A stretch of 64,000 nt of DNA, from assembly GCF_001642995.1 (NCBI RefSeq), contig NZ_LOHS01000113.1, forward strand, positions 1 through 64,000, given 5' to 3'. This DNA is from Streptomyces jeddahensis. GTDB taxonomy: Bacteria > Actinomycetota > Actinomycetes > Streptomycetales > Streptomycetaceae. The notes under the pieces are model-generated. The model had not been told where the DNA came from, made no database searches, and saw nothing but the letters and a program-made list of their open reading frames with translations. A program made the position numbers and the translations under genes. Below, piece after piece: positions 40,648-48,102 of the stretch (the first letter of the stretch is position 1; the number at the start of each line of letters is the position of its first letter).

Positions 40648-42231
40648 ATGGCAGCCAACGCCATCGACCAGACCCGGCGGATGCTCTCCCTGGTGACGTA
40701 TCTGCGGGAGCGGCCCGGCGCGCGCGTCGCCGACGTGGCCCGCGCCTTCGGGATCACCGAGGACGAGCTGATCTCCGACCTGGACGTACTGCCGCTGTGC
40801 GGGACCAGCTTCCGCGGTGGCGACCTGCTCGACATCGACACCGACGGCGAGCGCATCTGGTGGCACAACCCGGACGATGTCGCCGAGCCGCTGCGGATCG
40901 CCGCCGACGAGGCCACCGCGTTGCTCGTCGCCGCGCGGGCCGTCGCGACGCTGCCGGGCCTGCGCGAGAGCGACCGGCAGGCGCTGCTGCGCGCCACCGC
41001 GAAGCTGGAGGCCGCGGCGGGCGAGGCGGCCGGCGCCAGCGCCCGGCTCTCGGTCACCTTCGAGTCCGAGGGCGGCGTCTTCGCGGACGTCGACCGGGCG
41101 ATCTCCGAGCGGCGCAGGCTGTGGATCCGCTACTACTCGCCCGCCCGCGACGAGCTCACCGAGCGCGAGATCGACCCGATCCGGCTGGTGAGCGTCGGCC
41201 ACACGTATGTGGAGGCGTGGTGCCGCCGTTCCGAGGCGCGGCGCACCTTCCGGCTCGACCGCGTCGCGGAGATCAGGATCCTCGACGAGCCGTCGGCGCC
41301 GCCCGAGGTCGAGCTGCGTGACCTGTCCGAGGGGCTGGTCCAGCCCGCGGCCGAGGACCCCGAGGTGGTCGTCGAGGTCGGGCCCGGCGGCCGCTGGGTC
41401 GCCGAGTACTACCCGCACGACAGCGCCGAGGAGCTGCCCGAGGGCGGCCTGCGCATCACGCTGCGCACGCCTGACCCCGCCAGCCTGCGCAGGCTCGCGC
41501 TGCGGCTCGGCCGGGACGGACGGATCGTCTCCCCGCAGGACCTCGCGGAGAGCGCCCAGCGGGCGGCGCGCGAGGCGCTTGCGGCGTATGACGAGCCGGT
41601 CGGCACCGGCCCGCACCAGCCGCGTCCGCCTGCCGGGGACCCCACCGGCGGACGGCCGGAAGCCCCGCGCGCCGGGCGCCCGGGCACGTCGACCGGCGAG
41701 CCGGCCGACACGCGGGGCGGTCAACTGCCCGGCGAGCGGTGCGGAGAGGCCGACGCCTCGGCCGGAGGGCGGGATGGCCGGGCGGACGCATCAGCCGGGC
41801 ACCTGGGCGGGGGCGGGAACGGCGTGCAGGGGTCGCGGGCCGGGACACCCCAAGCCGCCCCAGGGGCACCTGAAGCCACTCCGGTGGGCGAGGTGGCCGA
41901 CGCTTCGGCAGATGCCCCGTACGGCCGGGCGGCCGACGCCTTCGTCGCCAGGCAGGGTGGTTCGGTGGACGCATCGGCCAGGCAATCGGCCGACGGTGCG
42001 AAAAGCATGACCGGGACGCCCGCAGGCGCACCGGTCGACGGGCTGGACGGCGGGCTCGGTGCGCAGGCCGGGGCGCGCGCAGACGTTCCGACCGACGGGC
42101 CGTACCGCAGGGTCTGCAGGCAGGCCCAGGCGCCCGCCGGGCAGCAGGCCGAGGCACCGGCCTCCAGGTCCGCTGAGGCCGCGGCAGCCTCCGGGGACCA
42201 GCCATACGACAGGCAGGAGCATGCGCTGTGA
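40648..42231 (+). CDS. pafC: WYL-domain transcription activator PafC with long disordered tail
   Basis: Second subunit of the PafBC activator. The conserved part is about residues 1-320: a winged helix (AFGITEDELISDLDVLPLCG), then a WYL domain (RRLWIRYYSPARDELTEREIDP...VEAWCRRSEARRTFRLDRVAEI; ends cited) and a WCX domain ending near LALRLGRDGRIVSPQDLAE. The gene then continues for about 200 codons of Gly/Ala/Asp/Pro-rich sequence with repeated (A)DASA units, far beyond the usual 320-330 residues. The frame stays open and ends in a 4-bp overlap with the next gene, so the tail is probably real. Confidence 0.92.
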   Translation: MAANAIDQTRRMLSLVTYLRERPGARVADVARAFGITEDELISDLDVLPLCGTSFRGGDLLDIDTDGERIWWHNPDDVAEPLRIAADEATALLVAARAVATLPGLRESDRQALLRATAKLEAAAGEAAGASARLSVTFESEGGVFADVDRAISERRRLWIRYYSPARDELTEREIDPIRLVSVGHTYVEAWCRRSEARRTFRLDRVAEIRILDEPSAPPEVELRDLSEGLVQPAAEDPEVVVEVGPGGRWVAEYYPHDSAEELPEGGLRITLRTPDPASLRRLALRLGRDGRIVSPQDLAESAQRAAREALAAYDEPVGTGPHQPRPPAGDPTGGRPEAPRAGRPGTSTGEPADTRGGQLPGERCGEADASAGGRDGRADASAGHLGGGGNGVQGSRAGTPQAAPGAPEATPVGEVADASADAPYGRAADAFVARQGGSVDASARQSADGAKSMTGTPAGAPVDGLDGGLGAQAGARADVPTDGPYRRVCRQAQAPAGQQAEAPASRSAEAAAASGDQPYDRQEHAL

Positions 42232-42512
42232 GCAGTTCGGCGACGTCCGGGACGCAGGAGGCACCGGCCATAGCCGAGGTGCCCCGGCAGGCACCCGTGG
42301 TCTTCAGGGCCGCCTGTCCCGACTGCCGCGCCCGCTTCGAGCTCGCCGCCGGTGCGCTGCGCCTCGCCATCGGCGCCAGCCGCCGCACCACCTTCTACTC
42401 GTTCACCTGCCCCGAGTGCGGAGCCGCGGTGCGCAAGCCCGCGGGCGAACGCATCGTGGAACTCCTCACCGGCGGCGGAGTGCGGACGCTGCGCCTCCAC
42501 TCGACCGTCTAG
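42228..42512 (+). CDS. Small zinc-ribbon protein
   Basis: Hypothetical protein of 94 residues. Two CxxC pairs, CPDC (about 31-34) and CPEC (about 61-64), can bind one zinc as a ribbon. Between them lies a basic stretch (ASRRTTFYSFT). It begins with GTG in a GTGA overlap with pafC, so it is translationally coupled to the damage regulator. The combination of zinc ribbon and coupling suggests a nucleic-acid-related or accessory role, but no function is known to me. Confidence 0.8.
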   Translation: MSSSATSGTQEAPAIAEVPRQAPVVFRAACPDCRARFELAAGALRLAIGASRRTTFYSFTCPECGAAVRKPAGERIVELLTGGGVRTLRLHSTV

Positions 42513-42515
42513 GCT
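42510..42515 (+). promoter_or_regulatory. -10 box for the 65-residue membrane protein
   Basis: TAGGCT overlaps the stop codon of the zinc-ribbon gene (TAG) and ends 7 nt before the ATG at 42523, predicting a leaderless transcript. Confidence 0.45.
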
Positions 42516-42522
42516 GACCGGC

Positions 42523-42720
42523 ATGTTCTGGCCGATGCTGGCGATCGCTGTGGGTTTCTGTGGGCTTGCCGTCCTCGGAGTACTGGCCGTCCGGGTCTTC
42601 GTGGAGGCCCAGCGGCTGGGGCGTCAGGTCGACGACTCCGCACGTCGCATACATCGCGCGGCCGAGGACCTCGAGCGCGCGGCAGCCGGCGCCGCGCGCT
42701 CGACCAGGGACGTTCTTTGA
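42523..42720 (+). CDS. Small single-span membrane protein
   Basis: Short protein of 65 residues with one N-terminal membrane helix (about 3-28, MLAIAVGFCGLAVLGVLAVRVFV) and a charged amphipathic helix (about 29-60, rich in Arg, Glu and Ala). This shape recalls DUF948-like and Tat-like small proteins, but it lacks the F-G hinge of TatA. It lies upstream of tatA on the same strand. The predicted -10 box supports the start. Function unknown. Confidence 0.7.
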   Translation: MFWPMLAIAVGFCGLAVLGVLAVRVFVEAQRLGRQVDDSARRIHRAAEDLERAAAGAARSTRDVL

Positions 42721-42956
42721 GCTTTCGAAAGCTTCTCAGACAGCTTCTCCCTGTCTACTTCCCAGGTTCGGCAGGTACGCTGCTGAATCGCGGCCCGGAG
42801 AACGAGGCGCGGGCCCGCAGACTGGGAGTACGCACAGGGATTGCCCCGCGTTCACCCCTGAGCGTTACGATCGCTGCCAGCACGGTGGTCGGACAGCAGT
42901 CCGATCAGTCGGGCAGCAACCCCGCCCCTGCCGCCTCGGTGAGAAGGTAAACGCAT

Positions 42957-43238
42957 ATGTTCGGAAGGCTCGGCGCACCCGAGATCATTCTCATCCTCGT
43001 CGTCATCATCCTGCTTTTCGGCGCGAAGAAGCTTCCCGACATGGCGCGCTCGCTCGGCAAGTCCGCGCGCATCCTCAAGAGCGAGGCCAAGGCGATGAAG
43101 GCGGAGGGGCAGCAGACGGCCCCGGCCGACCCGCCGAACAACGAGCAGCCCCCGGCTCAGCGCACCATCCAGGCCGCGCCCGGCGATGTGACCAGCTCCC
43201 GGCCGGTCACCGAGCCGACGGACACGACCAAGCGCTGA
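42957..43238 (+). CDS. tatA: Twin-arginine translocase subunit TatA
   Basis: TatA oligomers form the passage through which folded Tat substrates cross the membrane. The 93-residue protein has a short N-terminal membrane helix (about 8-21, PEIILILVVIILLFG), the F-G hinge (FGAKKLPDMARSLGKS) and an amphipathic helix (about 24-50). A polar, Pro-rich tail follows. ATG at 42957 follows GAGAAGG. tatC follows after 47 bp. No tatB is in this window. Confidence 0.96.
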   Translation: MFGRLGAPEIILILVVIILLFGAKKLPDMARSLGKSARILKSEAKAMKAEGQQTAPADPPNNEQPPAQRTIQAAPGDVTSSRPVTEPTDTTKR

Positions 43239-43285
43239 CGCAGGGCCGGTGAGGGCCGGCCCGCCGCACGAGATGAGGACGTGGG

Positions 43286-44242
43286 TTGCTCAAGTCTGCC
43301 CGCAAGCAAAAGGAAGAGAAGGACCCCGAGGGGCGGATGCCCCTCGTGGAGCACCTGCGTGAGCTGCGTAACCGCCTGGTGAAGAGCCTGCTGGCCGTTG
43401 TCGTGACCACGGTCATCTCGTTCATGTTCTACAAGAACATCCTCGAGTTCTTCACGAATCCGATTCTCGAGGCCGTGGGATGCAAGATGAGCCTCGCGGA
43501 GCTGCAGGAGACCCAGACCAAGACCTGTGCGCGCATCACTCAGAACGGCCTGCTCAGCCCCTTCACGCTGGCGCTCAGTGTCTCTTTCACATCCGGCCTG
43601 GTGCTCGCCTCACCGGTCTGGCTGTACCAGCTGTGGGGCTTCATCGCTCCTGGTCTGCACAGGAACGAGAAGAAGTACTCGCTCGGCATTGTCGGTGCTG
43701 GTTTTCCGCTGTTCCTCCTGGGTGCCTATTTCGCGTACTGGTCGCTGCCGAAGATGGCGGAGGTGATGATCCAGTTCTCCATCATCGGCAGCGACAACCT
43801 GCTGCCGCTGGACGATCTGATCAGCCTCATCATGCGGATGATCATCATCTTCGGCCTTGCCTTCGAGCTGCCGCTGCTGCTGGTCGTGCTGAACTTCGGA
43901 GGCGTCATCTCCGGTGAGCGGATGCTCGGCTGGTGGCGCGGCATGGTCATGGGGATCACGCTCTTCGCAGCGATCGCCACGCCCAGCACCGACCCGATCT
44001 CCATGCTCGCGCTGGCCGGGCCGATCTCGGTGCTGTACTTCGTTGCGACCGGCGTCGCGGTGCTGAACGACCGGCGTCGAGCAAGGCGCGACGCAGAGGG
44101 CCCCGCCGACGACGAGGCCTCCGATCTGGACCTCACCCCCGAGGACATCGGCGAGATCGAAACCGTCTCCGCCACCCCGGCACTGCCCGAGCAGGCGAGC
44201 TCCGACCGCGACCGGATCAACGGATTCGACGACGTGACCTGA
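43286..44242 (+). CDS. tatC: Twin-arginine translocase subunit TatC
   Basis: Receptor of the Tat pathway that binds the twin-arginine signal peptide. The 318-residue protein has six membrane helices and the conserved N-terminal MPLVEHLRELRNRL (the HLxELRxR signal-binding motif). LSPFTLALSVSFTSGLVLASPVWLYQLWGFIAPGL and a late ATPSTDPISM segment are also family-typical (ends cited). The start is a TTG at 43286 after GATGAGG. The C-terminal 60 residues are acidic and variable. It forms one unit with tatA. Confidence 0.96.
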   Translation: MLKSARKQKEEKDPEGRMPLVEHLRELRNRLVKSLLAVVVTTVISFMFYKNILEFFTNPILEAVGCKMSLAELQETQTKTCARITQNGLLSPFTLALSVSFTSGLVLASPVWLYQLWGFIAPGLHRNEKKYSLGIVGAGFPLFLLGAYFAYWSLPKMAEVMIQFSIIGSDNLLPLDDLISLIMRMIIIFGLAFELPLLLVVLNFGGVISGERMLGWWRGMVMGITLFAAIATPSTDPISMLALAGPISVLYFVATGVAVLNDRRRARRDAEGPADDEASDLDLTPEDIGEIETVSATPALPEQASSDRDRINGFDDVT

Positions 44243-44263
44243 CGTGACGAGGGTGGCTCGCTG

Positions 44264-44269
44264 TAGGGT
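44264..44269 (+). promoter_or_regulatory. -10 box of the lipid kinase gene, predicted leaderless start
   Basis: TAGGGT ends 6 nt before the GTG at 44276, with no ribosome binding site between. Confidence 0.45.
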
Positions 44270-44275
44270 CCCCCG

Positions 44276-45166
44276 GTGACCAGCGAGATCACCCTCTTCG
44301 TCAACCCCACCGCGGGACGCGGCCGGGGCGCTCATGCGGCGCAGCCGGCCGCTTCGGCTTTGCGCACGGCCGGCTTCTCCGTGCGTACGATCCTCGGCGC
44401 CGACGCGGCCGACGGGCTGCGCAGGGCCCGGGAAGCCGTCGAGAGCGGCACCGGCGCGCTGATAGCCGTCGGCGGCGACGGCATGGCGAACCTCGCCCTG
44501 CAGGCGGTCGCGGGGACGCGGACACCGCTCGGGATCGTGGCCGTGGGCACGGGCAACGACTTCGCGCGGGCCCTGGGACTGCCGGTACGCGACCCCGCGG
44601 CGGCGGCCCGCACCGTCGCGCAGGCCCTGAAGGAAGACCAACTGCGCGACATCGACCTGGGGCGGGTCGACGGCACCTGGTTCGGCACCGTCCTCGCCTC
44701 CGGCTTCGACTCCCGGGTCAACGACCGGGGCAACCGGATGCGGCTGCCGGCCGGGCGCTTCAAGTACGACCTCGCGATGGTCGCCGAACTCGCCGCCTTC
44801 CGGCCCCTCCCGTACCGGATCACGCTGGACGGCGGGGCCGTCCACGAGGTCGAGGCGACCCTCGTCGCGGTCGGGAACGGAACCTCGTACGGCGGCGGCA
44901 TGAAGATCTGTGCCGGGGCCGACCTGACCGACGGGCTCTTCGACATCACGGTGGTGGGGGACTGCAGCCGCAGCACACTGCTGCGGGTCTTCCCGCGCGT
45001 GTACAAGGGCACGCACCTCGAGCACCCCAAGGTCACCGTGCACCGCGCCGCCCGGGTCGAGCTCGTGGCCGAGGAGGTCACGGGGTATGCGGACGGGGAG
45101 CCGCTCGGACCGCTGCCGCTCGTCGCCGAGTGCGTGCCGGGGGGCGTTCGCGTCCTCGGACCGTGA
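44276..45166 (+). CDS. Diacylglycerol kinase-family lipid kinase
   Basis: Soluble lipid kinase of the DagK/YegS family, 296 residues. The nucleotide-binding motif GGDGM is at 66-70 and GTGNDFAR at 91-98; FVNPTAGRGRG at the N-terminus is also conserved. It should phosphorylate diacylglycerol or a related lipid for phospholipid recycling at the membrane. It follows tatC by 33 bp and precedes helY, an order kept in relatives. Exact substrate not determined by sequence. Confidence 0.9.
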   Translation: MTSEITLFVNPTAGRGRGAHAAQPAASALRTAGFSVRTILGADAADGLRRAREAVESGTGALIAVGGDGMANLALQAVAGTRTPLGIVAVGTGNDFARALGLPVRDPAAAARTVAQALKEDQLRDIDLGRVDGTWFGTVLASGFDSRVNDRGNRMRLPAGRFKYDLAMVAELAAFRPLPYRITLDGGAVHEVEATLVAVGNGTSYGGGMKICAGADLTDGLFDITVVGDCSRSTLLRVFPRVYKGTHLEHPKVTVHRAARVELVAEEVTGYADGEPLGPLPLVAECVPGGVRVLGP

Positions 45167-45226
45167 AGGTCCGCGGGTCCACGCGCTGACCAGCGGTTAC
45201 GTGACGATACGGTTAATGATCGTCGG

Positions 45227-45249
45227 TTGTCAGTGCGTCCCGGTAATCT
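45227..45249 (+). promoter_or_regulatory. PafBC-type (RecA-NDp) DNA-damage promoter of helY
   Basis: TTGTCAGTG (45227-45235), an 8-nt spacer and TAATCT (45244-45249) match TTGTCRGTG-N8-TAnnnT exactly. The -10 box ends 10 nt before the helY ATG, giving a very short or absent leader. Confidence 0.78.
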
Positions 45250-45259
45250 CGAAAGCACG

Positions 45260-48073
45260 ATGACAGAGGACCTCTCTCCGGCCGAGCGGTACGCGGCAGC
45301 ACGTAAGCGCGCTGCCGAGCAGGCCACCGCGCTCGCCTCCTTCCGTGAGCTGTACGACTTCGGCCTCGACCCCTACCAGATCGAGGCCTGCCAGGCGCTG
45401 GAGGCGGGCAAGGGCGTGCTGGTGGCCGCGCCGACCGGCTCCGGCAAGACGGTCGTCGGCGAGTTCGCCGTCCACCTCGCCCTCCGGCAGGGCAAGAAGT
45501 GCTTCTACACGACGCCGATCAAGGCGCTCTCCAACCAGAAGTACACCGACCTGACCAAGCGCTACGGCCCCGGCAAGGTCGGCCTGCTGACCGGCGACAA
45601 CAGCATCAACTCCGAAGCGCCGATCGTGGTCATGACCACCGAGGTGCTGCGCAACATGCTCTACTCGGGCTCGCAGTCCCTCCTCGGCCTCGGCTATGTC
45701 GTGATGGATGAGGTGCACTACCTCTCCGACCGCTTCCGCGGCGCCGTCTGGGAGGAAGTGATCATCCACCTCCCCGAGTCGGTGACGCTGGTGTCCCTGT
45801 CGGCCACCGTGTCGAACGCCGAGGAGTTCGGCGACTGGCTCGACACCGTGCGCGGCGACACCGAGGTGATCGTCTCGGAGCACCGGCCCGTGCCGCTGTT
45901 CCAGCACGTGCTGGCCGGGCGCCGGATGTACGACCTCTTCGAGGAGGGCGAGGGCCACAAGAAGGCCGTCAACCCCGACCTGACGCGCATGGCGCGCATG
46001 GAGGACAGCCGCCCGTTCGGCGGCCGCGACCGGCGCCGCGGCAGGAACAACCTGCGCGAGGCCGACCGCGAGCGGGAGCGGCGGCAGCGATCGCGGATCT
46101 GGACGCCGGGCCGGCCCGAGGTCATCGAGCGGCTCGACGCCGAAGGGCTGCTGCCCGCCATCACGTTCATCTTCAGCCGCGCCGCGTGCGAGGCGGCCGT
46201 CCAGCAGTGCCTGTACGCGGGCCTGCGGCTCAACGACGAGGAGGCGCGGGCGAAGGTCCGCGAGATCGTCGAGGAGCGCACCGCCTCCATCCCGGGCGAG
46301 GACCTGCACGTCCTGGGCTACTACGAGTGGCTGGAGGGCCTCGAGCGCGGCATCGCGGCGCACCACGCGGGCATGCTGCCGACCTTCAAGGAGGTCGTCG
46401 AGGAGCTCTTCGTACGCGGCCTCGTGAAGGCCGTGTTCGCCACCGAGACCCTCGCCCTGGGCATCAACATGCCAGCGCGTTCGGTCGTGTTGGAGAAGCT
46501 CGTCAAGTGGAACGGCGAGCAGCACGCCGACATCACGCCCGGTGAGTACACGCAGCTGACGGGCCGTGCGGGACGCCGCGGCATCGACGTCGAGGGCCAC
46601 GCCGTGGTGCTGTGGCAGCGCGGAATGAACCCCGAGCAGGTCGCGGGCCTCGCCGGCACGCGCACGTACCCGCTGCGGTCCAGCTTCAAGCCGTCGTACA
46701 ACATGGCGGTCAACCTCGTCGAGCAGTTCGGCAGGCACCGCTCCCGCGAGCTGCTTGAGACGTCGTTCGCGCAGTTCCAGGCCGACAAGTCGGTCGTCGG
46801 CATCTCCCGGCAGGTCCAGCGCAACGAGGAGGGCCTGCAGGGCTACAAGGCCTCGATGACCTGCCACCTGGGCGACTTCGAGGAGTACGCGCGCCTGCGC
46901 CGGGAGCTGAAGGACCGCGAGACCGAGCTGGCCAGGCAGGGCGCCGCGCAGCGCCGGGCCGAGGCGGCGGTCGCGCTGGAGAAGCTCAAGCCGGGCGACG
47001 TCATCCACGTCCCGACCGGCAAGTTCGCCGGCCTTGCGCTTGTTCTGGACCCCGGCCTGCCCGCCGGGCGCACCAACGGCCACCGCGGCATGGAGCACAT
47101 CGACGGGCCGCGCCCGCTCGTGCTCACGGCCGAGCGGCAGGTCAAGCGGCTCGCCACGATGGACTTCCCGGTGCCCGTCGAGCCGCTGGAGCGGATGCGC
47201 ATCCCCAAGTCGTTCAACCCGCGCAGCCCCCAGTCCCGCCGCGACCTCGCGTCCGCGCTGCGCACCAAGGCCGGGCACATCGTGCCGGACCGGCACCGCA
47301 AGAAGCGGTCGGCGGCCGCGGACGACCGGCAGATAGCCCGTCTGCGCACCGAACTCCGCGCCCACCCGTGCCACGGCTGCGACGAGCGCGAGGACCACGC
47401 CCGCTGGGCCGAGCGCTATCACCGGCTGCTGCGGGACACCAAGCAGCTCGAGCGGCGCATAGAGGGGCGTACGAACACGATCGCGCGGACCTTCGACCGC
47501 ATCGTCGCCCTGCTCACCGAGCTCGACTACCTGCGGGGCAACGAGGTCACCGAGCACGGCAAGCGCCTCGCCAGGCTCTACGGCGAGCTGGACCTGCTGG
47601 CCAGCGAATGCCTGCGCGAAGGCGTGTGGGAGGGGCTGAACCCCGCCGAACTGGCCGCATGTGTCTCGGCGTTGGTGTACGAGGCACGGGTCGGGGACGA
47701 CGCGCTCGCCCCCAAGCTGCCGTCGGGGAAGGCCAAGGCGGCGCTCGGCGAGATGGTCCGCATCTGGGGCCGTCTCGACGCCCTGGAGGAGGACTTCCGG
47801 ATCAACCAGGCCGAGGGCGTCGGCCAGCGCGAACCCGACCTCGGCTTCGCCTGGGCCGCGTACATGTGGGCCTCCGGCAAGGGACTCGACGAGGTGCTGA
47901 CCGAGGCGGAGATGCCCGCCGGCGACTTCGTGCGCTGGTGCAAGCAGGTCATCGACGTCCTGGGGCAGATCTCGGCCGCCGCACCGGTCGATGGCTCGAC
48001 GGTGCCGAAGAACGCCCGCAAGGCGGTGGACGCGTTGCTGCGGGGTGTCGTGGCGTACTCGTCGGTGGGGTGA
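45260..48073 (+). CDS. helY: Ski2/Mtr4-like DEVH-box helicase HelY
   Basis: ATP-dependent helicase of the Ski2-like superfamily 2, 937 residues. Walker A is APTGSGKT (57-64), the Walker B box is DEVH (150-153), motif III is SAT (about 186), and motif VI is QLTGRAGRRGID (about 433-444). The C-terminal half carries the winged-helix/DSHCT-type region of Mtr4-like enzymes, with a CHGC...H segment. It probably unwinds RNA or DNA; its exact role in actinobacteria is unclear. The ATG at 45260 is preferred over the GTG at 45227, which lies within the damage-promoter motif. Confidence 0.94.
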   Translation: MTEDLSPAERYAAARKRAAEQATALASFRELYDFGLDPYQIEACQALEAGKGVLVAAPTGSGKTVVGEFAVHLALRQGKKCFYTTPIKALSNQKYTDLTKRYGPGKVGLLTGDNSINSEAPIVVMTTEVLRNMLYSGSQSLLGLGYVVMDEVHYLSDRFRGAVWEEVIIHLPESVTLVSLSATVSNAEEFGDWLDTVRGDTEVIVSEHRPVPLFQHVLAGRRMYDLFEEGEGHKKAVNPDLTRMARMEDSRPFGGRDRRRGRNNLREADRERERRQRSRIWTPGRPEVIERLDAEGLLPAITFIFSRAACEAAVQQCLYAGLRLNDEEARAKVREIVEERTASIPGEDLHVLGYYEWLEGLERGIAAHHAGMLPTFKEVVEELFVRGLVKAVFATETLALGINMPARSVVLEKLVKWNGEQHADITPGEYTQLTGRAGRRGIDVEGHAVVLWQRGMNPEQVAGLAGTRTYPLRSSFKPSYNMAVNLVEQFGRHRSRELLETSFAQFQADKSVVGISRQVQRNEEGLQGYKASMTCHLGDFEEYARLRRELKDRETELARQGAAQRRAEAAVALEKLKPGDVIHVPTGKFAGLALVLDPGLPAGRTNGHRGMEHIDGPRPLVLTAERQVKRLATMDFPVPVEPLERMRIPKSFNPRSPQSRRDLASALRTKAGHIVPDRHRKKRSAAADDRQIARLRTELRAHPCHGCDEREDHARWAERYHRLLRDTKQLERRIEGRTNTIARTFDRIVALLTELDYLRGNEVTEHGKRLARLYGELDLLASECLREGVWEGLNPAELAACVSALVYEARVGDDALAPKLPSGKAKAALGEMVRIWGRLDALEEDFRINQAEGVGQREPDLGFAWAAYMWASGKGLDEVLTEAEMPAGDFVRWCKQVIDVLGQISAAAPVDGSTVPKNARKAVDALLRGVVAYSSVG

Positions 48074-48102
48074 GCGGGCCTTTCGGTTGGATAGCGCCCG
48101 GC

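Noticed and set aside
43691..43713. PafBC-type promoter motif inside tatC (TTGTCGGTG)
   Set aside because: The -35-like part is present in the coding sequence but no TAnnnT follows at 8 nt.
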